Source: Microvirga lupini
GTDB taxonomy: Bacteria > Pseudomonadota > Alphaproteobacteria > Rhizobiales > Beijerinckiaceae
Length of the DNA: 47,446 bases
Assembly (NCBI GenBank): GCA_000517005.1
Contig: KI911970.1
Coordinates: 93,332-140,777, forward strand
Direction: 5' to 3'
Part shown: piece after piece, positions 38,061-44,006 of the stretch
Position numbering within the stretch: position 1 is the stretch's first letter
Layout: every line of letters begins with the position of its first letter
The notes under the pieces: model-generated
Told to the model about the DNA's origin: nothing
The model's input: the letters and a program-made list of their open reading frames with translations, nothing else
The model's database searches: none
Translations under genes and position numbers: made by a program

Positions 38061-38076
38061 TGTGATGCCGGTTACA
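38061..38076. promoter_or_regulatory. Crp-type site 4
   Basis: TGTGATGCCGGTTACA, one mismatch in the right half. Centre 74 bp before the ATG at 38143; a CATGAA hexamer lies near 38099. Confidence 0.5.
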
Positions 38077-38142
38077 GATACCGATACGGCTTTCAGGGCA
38101 TGAAAGTTCAATCTGGATTTCCGGCACGCAGGAGTGGATGCC

Positions 38143-38322
38143 ATGTACAAGTGCACGCGATACTGGGCCCGCTATATGAATACGATGGCGCTGTCGCGTC
38201 AGATGACAGATCCTTCGAAGCGCAGAGCTCTTGTCCGTGAGGCCTATATTTGGCTCAAGCGATATTTCGATGCCGAGGAGCATGAGCTCGCCCGGAGGCG
38301 CATCATGCCGGCGCAGAGATGA
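38143..38322 (+). CDS. 59-residue helical small protein under a Crp-type site
   Basis: Reads MYKCTRYWARYMNTMALSRQ, then MTDPSKRRALVREAYIWLKR and YFDAEEHELARRRIMPAQR. It is predicted almost wholly alpha-helical and amphipathic, in the style of the small rhizobial helix proteins also seen at 39430. The ATG at 38143 has AGGAG 9 nt upstream; a GTG nine bases earlier is unlikely. No named family recognised. Confidence 0.65.
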   Translation: MYKCTRYWARYMNTMALSRQMTDPSKRRALVREAYIWLKRYFDAEEHELARRRIMPAQR

Positions 38323-38653
38323 CGGGTTTTGGAGAACATCGAACTCGATGGGGCAGGGGGGCTTCTTCCATCATCCTGCAAAGCAGGTTCAGTCCCGCCA
38401 TCGGGCGACGGAATACCCGTCTATCTCAGCTTAGCGGTAAATCCACCCGTGAAGCGGCATCGGCCAGATGCGAGGATCATCTCGTCAATACATTTGCTTT
38501 TGAACGAACTGTTCGAGCACCCACGGCTTTGATCCGCAGGGCCGCCCTTGTCGGGCGATCGAAAGCGCCTTCTGATGGGAGGCTATCCTGTCGGCTTGGT
38601 TCGCCAGGACCAGAGTGGCAATCGTGAGCCTCCCCTGGTCCTGGCGATGGATA
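38323..38653. other. Gap with no recognisable feature
   Basis: 331 bp between the 59-residue gene and the PVVRDHR protein. Open frames exist on both strands, but none has a ribosome site with conserved-looking sequence. A short CCAGGACCAG...CTGGTCCTGG inverted repeat near 38607-38643 is the only structure noted. Confidence 0.4.
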
Positions 38654-38917
38654 TTACCAGCGATGATCACGCACGACCGGCCGTGAGCGATGGTCCCGTA
38701 CGATCGGCCGCCGGGGGGTGCTGGTGACCAATACGCCGCCGGGATAGGAAGCGACCGGTCGGCGATGGTCTCGCACCACGGGCGCCGGCCTGCCCCATAG
38801 GTCGCCGGGGCGCGTGGTGACCCGAGGATCGCACGCTTCAGCGCTGGTCACGCCGTATCCGCCCCACAGGACGAGGGACAGCACAGCTGCAAGCCTGTTT
38901 CGAGAAGTCTTCGTCAT
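38654..38917 (-). CDS. Small secreted protein with VRDHR repeats, under a Crp-type site
   Basis: An 87-residue protein with a signal peptide (RLAAVLSLVLWGGYGVTSAEA, residues 8-28) and a basic, proline-rich mature part that contains three copies of [VI]VRDHR separated by about 30 and 7 residues (VVRDHRRP, IVRDHRSR, VVRDHRW). AAAGGAGG lies 7 nt before the ATG at 38917. A longer in-frame start at 39085 has no support. One cysteine in EACDPR near the mature N-terminus. Likely periplasmic or extracellular; function unknown. The His/Asp/Arg repeats could bind metal or anionic polymer. Confidence 0.7.
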   Translation of the reverse strand: MTKTSRNRLAAVLSLVLWGGYGVTSAEACDPRVTTRPGDLWGRPAPVVRDHRRPVASYPGGVLVTSTPRRPIVRDHRSRPVVRDHRW

Positions 38918-38979
38918 CTTCAGCCTCCTTTGAAAGGTCGTTTCACTCTCCAACTCTACACAGAAGACCAGCTTGCCAA

Positions 38980-38995
38980 TGTGAGGCCGGTCACA
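38980..38995. promoter_or_regulatory. Crp-type site 5 (perfect halves)
   Basis: TGTGAGGCCGGTCACA. Centre 70 bp before the minus-strand ATG at 38917; TAGAGT about 30 nt downstream serves as -10. Confidence 0.6.
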
Positions 38996-39102
38996 GAGGC
39001 GAGACGAACGAAATCCTGCAATCGAAGGCAGCGAGTTCCGCGAAGCCAGACTCGCGCATTGTTCGATCCCGCACGATGCGCGCAAGCGCTCCGGAAAAGG
39101 CC

Positions 39103-39154
39103 AAAAGAAAAGCGCCCGAAACGGATCTGGGCGCTGAGTTGACAGGGAGGAACC
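39103..39154 (-). ncRNA. Predicted anti-Shine-Dalgarno sRNA B
   Basis: Predicted transcript of about 50 nt read leftward. After the Crp-like site 39187-39202 comes a -10-like TTAGCT (39166-39161), placing the start near 39154. The RNA carries GGTTCCTCCCTG (CCTCCC at 39150-39145), then a stem AGCGCCC/GGGCGCT (39129-39135 with 39111-39117) and TTTTCTTTT. Sequence and order match sRNA A: GGT(T)CCTCCCT, then CTC, the hairpin and a tail ending CTTTT. The pair therefore look like paralogues. Confidence 0.55.
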
Positions 39155-39186
39155 ATCACAAGCTAACCCGGTCCTCTCCGGTTGAC

Positions 39187-39202
39187 TGTGCGCTGCATCA
39201 CA
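39187..39202. promoter_or_regulatory. Crp-type site 6
   Basis: TGTGCGCTGCATCACA (reverse strand TGTGATGCAGCGCACA), one mismatch. Centre about 40 nt before the predicted start of sRNA B. It lies 26 bp centre-to-centre from site 7, so two dimers could occupy one face of the helix. Confidence 0.5.
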
Positions 39203-39212
39203 CCGGGAATTG

Positions 39213-39228
39213 TGTGACGCCCGTCACG
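39213..39228. promoter_or_regulatory. Crp-type site 7
   Basis: TGTGACGCCCGTCACG, one mismatch. Centre 58.5 bp before the ATG at 39279; CATGAT (39250-39255) at the -10 position. Confidence 0.55.
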
Positions 39229-39278
39229 GAACGACGACACGGCCCGGGTCATGATGAGCTCAATAGAAGGAGTTCACC

Positions 39279-39365
39279 ATGACCATCACGATTCTTGACC
39301 CACGGACTGGCCAGCAAGTGACCCTGTCACTTCCCGATAAGCCGACAGGCCTCGTCAGAACCTGA
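39279..39365 (+). CDS. 28-residue microprotein, paralogue of 40470
   Basis: Reads MTITILDPRTGQQVTLSLPD then KPTGLVRT and TGA. GAAGGAG lies 7 nt before the ATG. It aligns with the N-terminus of the 43-residue gene at 40470 at nine of the first 22 positions, sharing the pattern LDxxTxQxVxxSxP, and both have the same site-to-start spacing (50 nt). The pattern suggests two short beta-strands around a turn. Not a family I recognise. Confidence 0.6.
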   Translation: MTITILDPRTGQQVTLSLPDKPTGLVRT

Positions 39366-39429
39366 CGATACACAGGTTTCGAGAGCTGTGATTCGGACAT
39401 CAGTCCATCCGCAGCATGCGGGGAAAATT

Positions 39430-39603
39430 ATGAATCTGAATGAGCACTACCGAGAGAAGGCCGCCAAGGCGGATCGTCTCGCGGACGATCCGTATCTGAA
39501 GGCGGACATGCGCGTGGAGCTACGCTCGATGGCGCGCAAATGGCGTCACCTGGCAGAACAGGTCGATTGGCTCGCCCGCCGGCATCGATATCCGAAGCTG
39601 TGA
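39430..39603 (+). CDS. 57-residue helical small protein
   Basis: Reads MNLNEHYREKAAKADRLADD then PYLKADMRVELRSMARKWRH and LAEQVDWLARRHRYPKL. Highly charged and helical, similar in style to many uncharacterised rhizobial proteins with YREKA...ADP..KA.L..LA..W..LAE organisation. GGGGA is 6 nt before the ATG at 39430. It lies 64 bp after the 28-residue gene and may share its transcript. Confidence 0.7.
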   Translation: MNLNEHYREKAAKADRLADDPYLKADMRVELRSMARKWRHLAEQVDWLARRHRYPKL

Positions 39604-39654
39604 GGTCGTTTCCGTGAGAGGTCTTTCAGCACTTCAAAGGAGTGTCTCTGCGCC

Positions 39655-39753
39655 ATGAGACGTTGCCTGGGAGTGCGGCACCGGCATTCGGAATGGTCAC
39701 GCTTGTCCGGGATACGAGTTTTGAGTGCGATTCTAGAGGGCGTGGAAACCTAA
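39655..39753 (+). CDS. Doubtful 32-residue frame
   Basis: An arginine-rich frame (MRRCLGVRHRHSEWSRLSG onward) with AAAGGAG 12 nt upstream, too far for a normal site. Included only because it is the best frame in the gap between 39603 and 39885. Confidence 0.2.
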   Translation: MRRCLGVRHRHSEWSRLSGIRVLSAILEGVET

Positions 39754-39884
39754 AGGGTCGCAGTTGCCGTGACGATTAACACCGAGAAGGGCTCAGAAAG
39801 CTACACGTCGGTCGTCGACAACGGAGGGGCAGGATTATGAGCCTTGGCCTTAAGAGTGGCCGAGCTTGTCCCGCGCCCGGCACC

Positions 39885-40121
39885 TCAATGGATGGTCGGC
39901 ATAACGGCGGAGAACGGGATCAGCAGCATCTCCTCGTCATCCTCATCGCTGACATAGACATGCCAATCCTTGAAGTCGCGTGTGCCGTAGGCTCCTTCGA
40001 CGAGTATCCGCGCCAGGGAGAGGGCCCGCTCACGGGCCTCTATCAGGTCGAGAACCTCTGCTCCGTCACGATCGACCAGGATCTCGCCGGGACCTGCGCA
40101 GTGAAAGTACAGATAGAACAT
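39885..40121 (-). CDS. DUF6894-type small protein under a Crp-type site
   Basis: A 78-residue protein matching the DUF6894 pattern common in rhizobia: MFYLYFHCAGPGEILVDRDG, then AEVLDLIEARERALSLARIL and the closing strands WHVYVSDEDDEEMLLIPFSA. The fold is expected to be a small alpha/beta unit. The ATG at 40121 has GGAGG 5 nt upstream; an in-frame start at 40187 falls inside the operator and is rejected. Function unknown in the family. Confidence 0.75.
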   Translation of the reverse strand: MFYLYFHCAGPGEILVDRDGAEVLDLIEARERALSLARILVEGAYGTRDFKDWHVYVSDEDDEEMLLIPFSAVMPTIH

Positions 40122-40172
40122 TTGAGCCTCCATCTCGATGGCTCCAATCTGACACGCGCCGGTTCCGGCTTC

Positions 40173-40188
40173 TGTGACCGCGATCACG
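40173..40188. promoter_or_regulatory. Crp-type site 8, between divergent small genes
   Basis: TGTGACCGCGATCACG, one mismatch. The centre is 57.5 bp from the plus-strand ATG at 40238 and 60 bp from the minus-strand ATG at 40121, so one site can serve both. Hexamers CATGGT (plus) and CAGATT (minus) lie at the -10 positions. Confidence 0.55.
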
Positions 40189-40237
40189 GTTCCCGGAAGC
40201 CTCCAGTGGCATGGTCGGTCTCACATGGAGCCCGATC

Positions 40238-40390
40238 ATGTCCCGTCGCATCCTATGTCTCCTCGCTCTCCTCTTCGTGGCCGACGCCATTGCCGTGAAC
40301 GGCCGCGCGCCCCGGCCCGTCGTGCTGTCCGGCAAGGAGATGCTTGATGTGACCCGGCTCGCGCGCCTTCAGGTTTCACTCGCCGTCTAA
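40238..40390 (+). CDS. 50-residue small secreted protein
   Basis: Starts with a signal peptide (MSRRILCLLALLFVADAIA) followed by VNGRAPRPVVLSGKEMLD and a short helix to the end. GGAG lies 8 nt before the ATG. Under the bidirectional Crp-type site. The cysteine at position 7 is too early for a lipobox. No family recognised. Confidence 0.6.
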   Translation: MSRRILCLLALLFVADAIAVNGRAPRPVVLSGKEMLDVTRLARLQVSLAV

Positions 40391-40403
40391 ACCATCTTCC
40401 CTC

Positions 40404-40419
40404 TGTGACCGACGTCACA
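40404..40419. promoter_or_regulatory. Crp-type site 9 (perfect halves)
   Basis: TGTGACCGACGTCACA. Centre 58.5 bp before the ATG at 40470; CATAGG lies at 40444-40449. It begins 14 bp after the preceding gene's stop. Confidence 0.65.
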
Positions 40420-40469
40420 GAAACAGGTTCTCATCTTGGAGATCATAGGAACGAACTCAGGAGGTTGTC

Positions 40470-40601
40470 ATGGTTCTCATTGTCCTGGATCGATTGACTG
40501 ATCAGCCGGTGATCGTCTCCGTCCCAGTCCGGCCTGCCGTTCGGAACGCAGAGCCCGCGATCGTCATCCATCCCCGTCAGTTCGCCGGCAGGAGGTCGTG
40601 A
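40470..40601 (+). CDS. 43-residue microprotein, paralogue of 39279
   Basis: Reads MVLIVLDRLTDQPVIVSVPV, RPAVRNAEPAIVIHPRQF and AGRRS. The first 22 residues parallel the 28-residue gene at 39279; a basic, proline-containing tail is added. AGGAGG lies 6 nt before the ATG. Its stop (TGA) shares one base with the next start, so the two are probably translated together. Confidence 0.65.
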   Translation: MVLIVLDRLTDQPVIVSVPVRPAVRNAEPAIVIHPRQFAGRRS

Positions 40602-40678
40602 TGAAACGCTCGAAACTCTCCGCCATGCGGCGCGCGCGGCGCTGGGTTCTCCAGGAACTGACAGGAACCAAACAGTAA
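40601..40678 (+). CDS. 25-residue very basic peptide, coupled to the 43-residue gene
   Basis: Reads MKRSKLSAMRRARRWVLQEL then TGTKQ. AGGAGG lies 5 nt before the ATG and inside the preceding gene, whose stop overlaps by one base. The arginine-rich helix is like that of small RNA- or ribosome-contacting peptides, but no homologue is recognised. Confidence 0.55.
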   Translation: MKRSKLSAMRRARRWVLQELTGTKQ

Positions 40679-41033
40679 CGGAGATGATTGGGCCTCCCGG
40701 AGGCGGGCTGGGCTCAATCCGTCAAGCTTCCCCGCAGGCTTGGCAACACAGGAACGGAAGTCCGGAATTGCCCGCTTGGCAGGCCGGTTATGCCCCGCAC
40801 GCTGTGCAACAATGACGTCAGATCCCTCGCTGCTCTTGCCGGATCAAAGTCTCAGTGCTCTCATCTTTATTCTGATACCCGATAGGCAGCATTACATCGT
40901 TTCTACCGCGATTGCCCTTGCAGCAGGACCATGTCCTGCCAGGTTGAGACTATCCTCCATTCATATATAATTGCTTGGCTTTCGGCTTGGGTTGCGCGTT
41001 CCGTTCGCGGAACTAATTGAGGGAGCCGCAACG
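40679..41033. other. Gap upstream of the Crp-family gene
   Basis: 355 bp. Near its left end is GCCTCC-C-GGAGGC (40692-40704), which may fold but has no T-run. TGACGTCA, an 8-bp palindrome, lies at about 40812-40819. Near the right end is an AT-rich CATATATAATTG patch (about 40962-40973) that could be the promoter of the regulator. No perfect Crp-type site was found here. Confidence 0.4.
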
Positions 41034-41744
41034 GTGCGTCTCGAAGGAGAACAGATCCAAAGGGATTTGCCGTTTTTCTCGGCTCTCTCCGTGAGCTCGT
41101 TTTTTTCGGCGCTCGGGCCTGATGCGATCGCGCAGATCGCCGCCTTATGTACATCCCGGAAGATGCTCGATGGAGAAACGTTGTTTCTCAAGGGCGACCC
41201 AGGAGATGCTCTCTACGGCGTCCGGCGAGGCCAGATCGTTATCACGACGACGACCGATACAGGCCGCCAGTTCACGCTCAACATCCTCGGACCCGGGGAC
41301 ATCTTCGGCGAGATCGCCCTTTTGGACGGGCAGCCCAGGAGTGCCGATGCGGTTGCCTCCGGCCATGTCGAACTCTTCATGATCCGCCGGAGCGACTTTC
41401 AGGATCTCCTCAAGCGGCGGCCGGAGATCACGACCAGGATCATCGAGCTGCTGTGCGAGCGCCTGCGCTTCTCGAGCGAACGTCTGGAAGAGGCCTCTCT
41501 CCTGTCCCTCAGATCCAGGCTGGCGCGGCGCCTGTTAAAGCTCGCGGAGGATTTTGGTGAGGATATCGAAATCACGCAGGAGGAACTCAGCGTTCTTGTC
41601 GGCGCGGGACGGGAAACGGTCAATCGCCAGCTCCAGAAATGGCGAAAGAGCGGAGTCGTGGAGCTTGGGCGGGCCCGCGTGAAAATCGTCGATTCACGAC
41701 GCCTGCAGCAGGAAGCTGCTGAGCGCGATCGAGATGCGGAATGA
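41034..41744 (+). CDS. Crp/Fnr-family transcriptional regulator
   Basis: A 236-residue regulator. The cyclic-nucleotide domain spans about 14-130, and keeps the phosphate-binding cassette FGEIALLDGQPRSA, with G92, E93, R102 and S103 where E. coli CRP contacts cAMP. The dimer helix follows, then the C-terminal HTH with recognition helix VGAGRETVNRQLQKW; R193-E194-T195-V196-x-R198 equals the residues by which CRP reads TGTGA. No N-terminal cysteine cluster is present, so it is not Fnr. GTG at 41034 has GAGGGAG upstream and is chosen over an ATG-like start at 40971. It is the natural candidate for the nearby palindromes. Confidence 0.88.
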   Translation: MRLEGEQIQRDLPFFSALSVSSFFSALGPDAIAQIAALCTSRKMLDGETLFLKGDPGDALYGVRRGQIVITTTTDTGRQFTLNILGPGDIFGEIALLDGQPRSADAVASGHVELFMIRRSDFQDLLKRRPEITTRIIELLCERLRFSSERLEEASLLSLRSRLARRLLKLAEDFGEDIEITQEELSVLVGAGRETVNRQLQKWRKSGVVELGRARVKIVDSRRLQQEAAERDRDAE

Positions 41745-41817
41745 GTTCACTCAACCTCCATCGTCACGGCATAGGAGCGGGTGATGAAGCCCCGTCGCCG
41801 ATCGAGGATCGAAGCTT

Positions 41818-41926
41818 CTAGCGCATCGTGCGGACCTCCGGTTCCGCGATCAACGATGCGCTCTCCAAAGGATGGAGCATCGGATTGGATCCCAAAAGTG
41901 GATTCCACTTTTGGGTCCGATGCTCT
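41818..41926. repeat. Dispersed palindromic element, longest copy
   Basis: Two adjoining stem-loops. The first has GCGCATCGT (41821-41829) and ACGATGCGC (41853-41861). The second has outer arms GAGCATCGGA (41875-41884) / TCCGATGCTC (41916-41925) and inner arms CCCAAAAGTGGA (41891-41902) / TCCACTTTTGGG (41904-41915), all perfect. Related to 15091-15171 and 8146-8171. It lies between the Crp-family and BTLCP genes, convergent. Confidence 0.75.
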
Positions 41927-41952
41927 AGCAATCGACATCACAGGATGAGAGG

Positions 41953-42549
41953 TCATTTGTCGTTGGATGACGTGAGCGATGTGCCTGCCGGATCGAGGGT
42001 GAGGTAAACCCATCCCGTCGTCTCGGCGCTTTCCCGCTTGATGTATCGGTAGTTCGTCCTGAACCATTCCAGCACCTCATCGGTCTTGTTGTCCAGAATG
42101 AGGTCCCCGCGATCCGTGCGAATGGTCAGAACCGCATGACCCTCACCGTTTTCGTCGATGACGACGGTCATTCGTAGAGCACGGCGCGGCAGACCAGCCT
42201 CGATCAGCATCTTGCGCTTGAGGAGCTGATAATCCTCGCAGTCGCCCAATCCGTCGGTCGGATATCCCCAAAGGTCGATGATGCCCCAATGGTTCTGATC
42301 GGTCACGGGTATCAACGCGCGGTTCACGGAGAGATTCACGGAGGAGAGGAGGGCGGCGAGATCCTCGGTCAAAGGGAGCGTTTCCGGTTGCCGCAGATCG
42401 ACGATGCATTCTTCCGGATTGCGGCTGCAGAATTCGACCCAGCCTGGGAGGGGCGGAGCTTCGTCGTCCCGAAAGAGATGGGGACCGGCATTCGCGGAAC
42501 TCATCGCCGACAAGAGCAAAGCCAGAACAGTCGAAATCCGTCTTCCCAT
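41953..42549 (-). CDS. Bacterial transglutaminase-like cysteine protease (BTLCP/DUF920, LapG-related)
   Basis: A 198-residue periplasmic protein. Signal peptide residues 1-21 (TVLALLLSAMSSANA). The catalytic triad is C104 in GLGDCEDYQLLKR, H138 in GEGHAVL and D153 in LILDNKTDE, the normal BTLCP spacing, with WGIIDLWGYP before the Cys. LapG members clip RTX adhesins at the cell surface; rhizobial members often lack LapD partners. GGGAGG lies 6 nt before the ATG at 42549. It shares its neighbourhood with a type I secretion pair, and a Crp-like site lies upstream. Confidence 0.88.
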   Translation of the reverse strand: MGRRISTVLALLLSAMSSANAGPHLFRDDEAPPLPGWVEFCSRNPEECIVDLRQPETLPLTEDLAALLSSVNLSVNRALIPVTDQNHWGIIDLWGYPTDGLGDCEDYQLLKRKMLIEAGLPRRALRMTVVIDENGEGHAVLTIRTDRGDLILDNKTDEVLEWFRTNYRYIKRESAETTGWVYLTLDPAGTSLTSSNDK

Positions 42550-42653
42550 TTTCAACCTCCCGCGGGAGATGGTGGTAATCAGACCGGATGGGACCATTCC
42601 CTTGGGCCTGAGCCGCTCATGGGATCAGACTGACCTTTTTCGTGCGCTCCTTC

Positions 42654-42669
42654 TGTGCACGCGGTCACA
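42654..42669. promoter_or_regulatory. Crp-type site 10
   Basis: TGTGCACGCGGTCACA, one mismatch. Centre 112 bp before the BTLCP start (minus strand), with CAGTCT near the -10 position; a start about 70 nt upstream of the ATG is implied. Confidence 0.45.
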
Positions 42670-42750
42670 GATTTCGGCTTGAGCCGGTTCATGGCCGGAT
42701 GCCCAGGGATCGTCGCGACGGCCGAGACACGACCTGAAATTATCTCGTGC

Positions 42751-43815
42751 CTACAGATATCTGCCGCGGATATCGATGGAGGATTCGATCCCGACTTTCG
42801 AGAAATCGTCCCGCAACCAAGCCTCTGCCTTCTTGCGTCCGATCGTATACAGATCGGTGAGGAAGTCCCAGTCGGCATTCAATTTCGAGGCCGCCCCAAG
42901 GTGCTGCATGACTTCGTCGGCCTCAATGGCATGCAGGCGCACCTGCCTGATATCAGGAGTAAGGACTCGCCCTTCGTCGACGAGCCTGTTCAGGAATTCA
43001 ACGGCACGCACCTCTCTCATTAGGGATGAGTTGAAGCTGATTTCATTGATCCGATTGAGAATCTCAGCGGCCGTCGTCGGGACGGCGGGGCGGCTGATGG
43101 GATTGATGTGAACCACCACGATGTCGGAAGTCTCGCAATGGTAGATCAGCGGGAAGAGGGCCGGGTTTCCCATATAGCCCCCATCCCAGTAATAGTCCTC
43201 GTCGATCCTGACGGCCTGAAAGATGAACGGTAGGCAGGTCGACGCAAGCACGACCTCGGCGCTCATCTCGTGGTTCTCGAAGACTCGGATCTTGCCTGAG
43301 CGGACATTGGTGGCCGAGAGAAACAGCTTGATCCGAGGGCTGCGTCGCAGAAGCTCGAAATCGACCACCCGTTCAAGTACGTCGAGAAGCGGGTTGTAGT
43401 TGAACGGGTTGAGTTCGTACGGCGAGACCACCTGCGTCAGCATGTGAAACAGAAGAAAGGCCGGCGAGGTCTCCAGGCTGCGATTTCCCGTGAGACGATC
43501 GAAGACGGATGGTTGAAGAAGGCTCAGGGAGGCGGCACGCGAGATCTGTTGCCAGAACTCTCTCAGGGCATGGCGGGCTCCCTCGCGTCCTCCCTCGATC
43601 AGCCCGTAGGCGCAGACGACGGCGTTCACCGCGCCTGCGCTCGTGGCGCTGATGCCATCGAAGGCAATGGCATCCTCTTCCAGCAGACGATCGAGCACGC
43701 CCCATGCAAAGGCCCCGTGGGCACCTCCGCCCTGGAGCGCCAGATTGACGGATTTCACCTCCTGTCGCCGCGCGGAACGTCTCCTGCGGGAAAAGCTGCT
43801 GTCAGCCCTGTTCAT
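42751..43815 (-). CDS. Patatin-like phospholipase
   Basis: A 354-residue acyl hydrolase with a Ser/Asp dyad. The oxyanion loop is LQGGGAHGAFAWGVLD at 28-43. The nucleophile elbow is A57-T-S59-A-G61, where the first Gly of GxSxG is Ala. The aspartate is in DGGYMGNPALFPLI. The C-terminal extension (RQVRLHAIEADEVMQHLG) is typical of the alphaproteobacterial subgroup linked to lipid or storage-polymer metabolism. The first 20 residues are Arg/Ser-rich and may be untranslated; a start near VKSVNL is possible. Function inferred from the family. Confidence 0.88.
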   Translation of the reverse strand: MNRADSSFSRRRRSARRQEVKSVNLALQGGGAHGAFAWGVLDRLLEEDAIAFDGISATSAGAVNAVVCAYGLIEGGREGARHALREFWQQISRAASLSLLQPSVFDRLTGNRSLETSPAFLLFHMLTQVVSPYELNPFNYNPLLDVLERVVDFELLRRSPRIKLFLSATNVRSGKIRVFENHEMSAEVVLASTCLPFIFQAVRIDEDYYWDGGYMGNPALFPLIYHCETSDIVVVHINPISRPAVPTTAAEILNRINEISFNSSLMREVRAVEFLNRLVDEGRVLTPDIRQVRLHAIEADEVMQHLGAASKLNADWDFLTDLYTIGRKKAEAWLRDDFSKVGIESSIDIRGRYL

Positions 43816-43860
43816 GGTCGCCTCTTGGCGTAGGCAGCGTCATGACCAGGAGGATCTTAT

Positions 43861-43950
43861 ATGGCTTCTGTCCCCGATGACGAGCGCGCGAACTGGGTAG
43901 GAAGCTCTACCCGTCTAGGAACGATCAGTGTCTCACGCTGCGCGCCCTGA
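43861..43950 (+). CDS. Doubtful 29-residue frame
   Basis: ATG at 43861 with AGGAGG upstream (CAGGAGGATCTTAT); reads MASVPDDERANWVGSSTRL onward. Antisense to the patatin promoter region, so the ribosome-like site may be coincidence. The 191-bp gap 43816-44006 contains nothing else I can support. Confidence 0.25.
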   Translation: MASVPDDERANWVGSSTRLGTISVSRCAP

Positions 43951-44006
43951 CCGTTCGCATATTATTCTGTGCGATGGCCAGGGCGTCGGATGAACAGTAT
44001 GTCCCG

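Noticed and set aside
38485..38670. 61-codon minus-strand frame
   Set aside because: Non-ATG start, no ribosome site, no conserved-looking pattern.
38956..39159. 67-codon minus-strand frame
   Set aside because: It reads through the terminator hairpin of predicted sRNA B and has no ribosome site of its own.
40210..40225. Additional Crp-type site (TCACA at 40221-40225)
   Set aside because: The left half matches poorly, and it would overlap the predicted transcription start of the gene at 40238.
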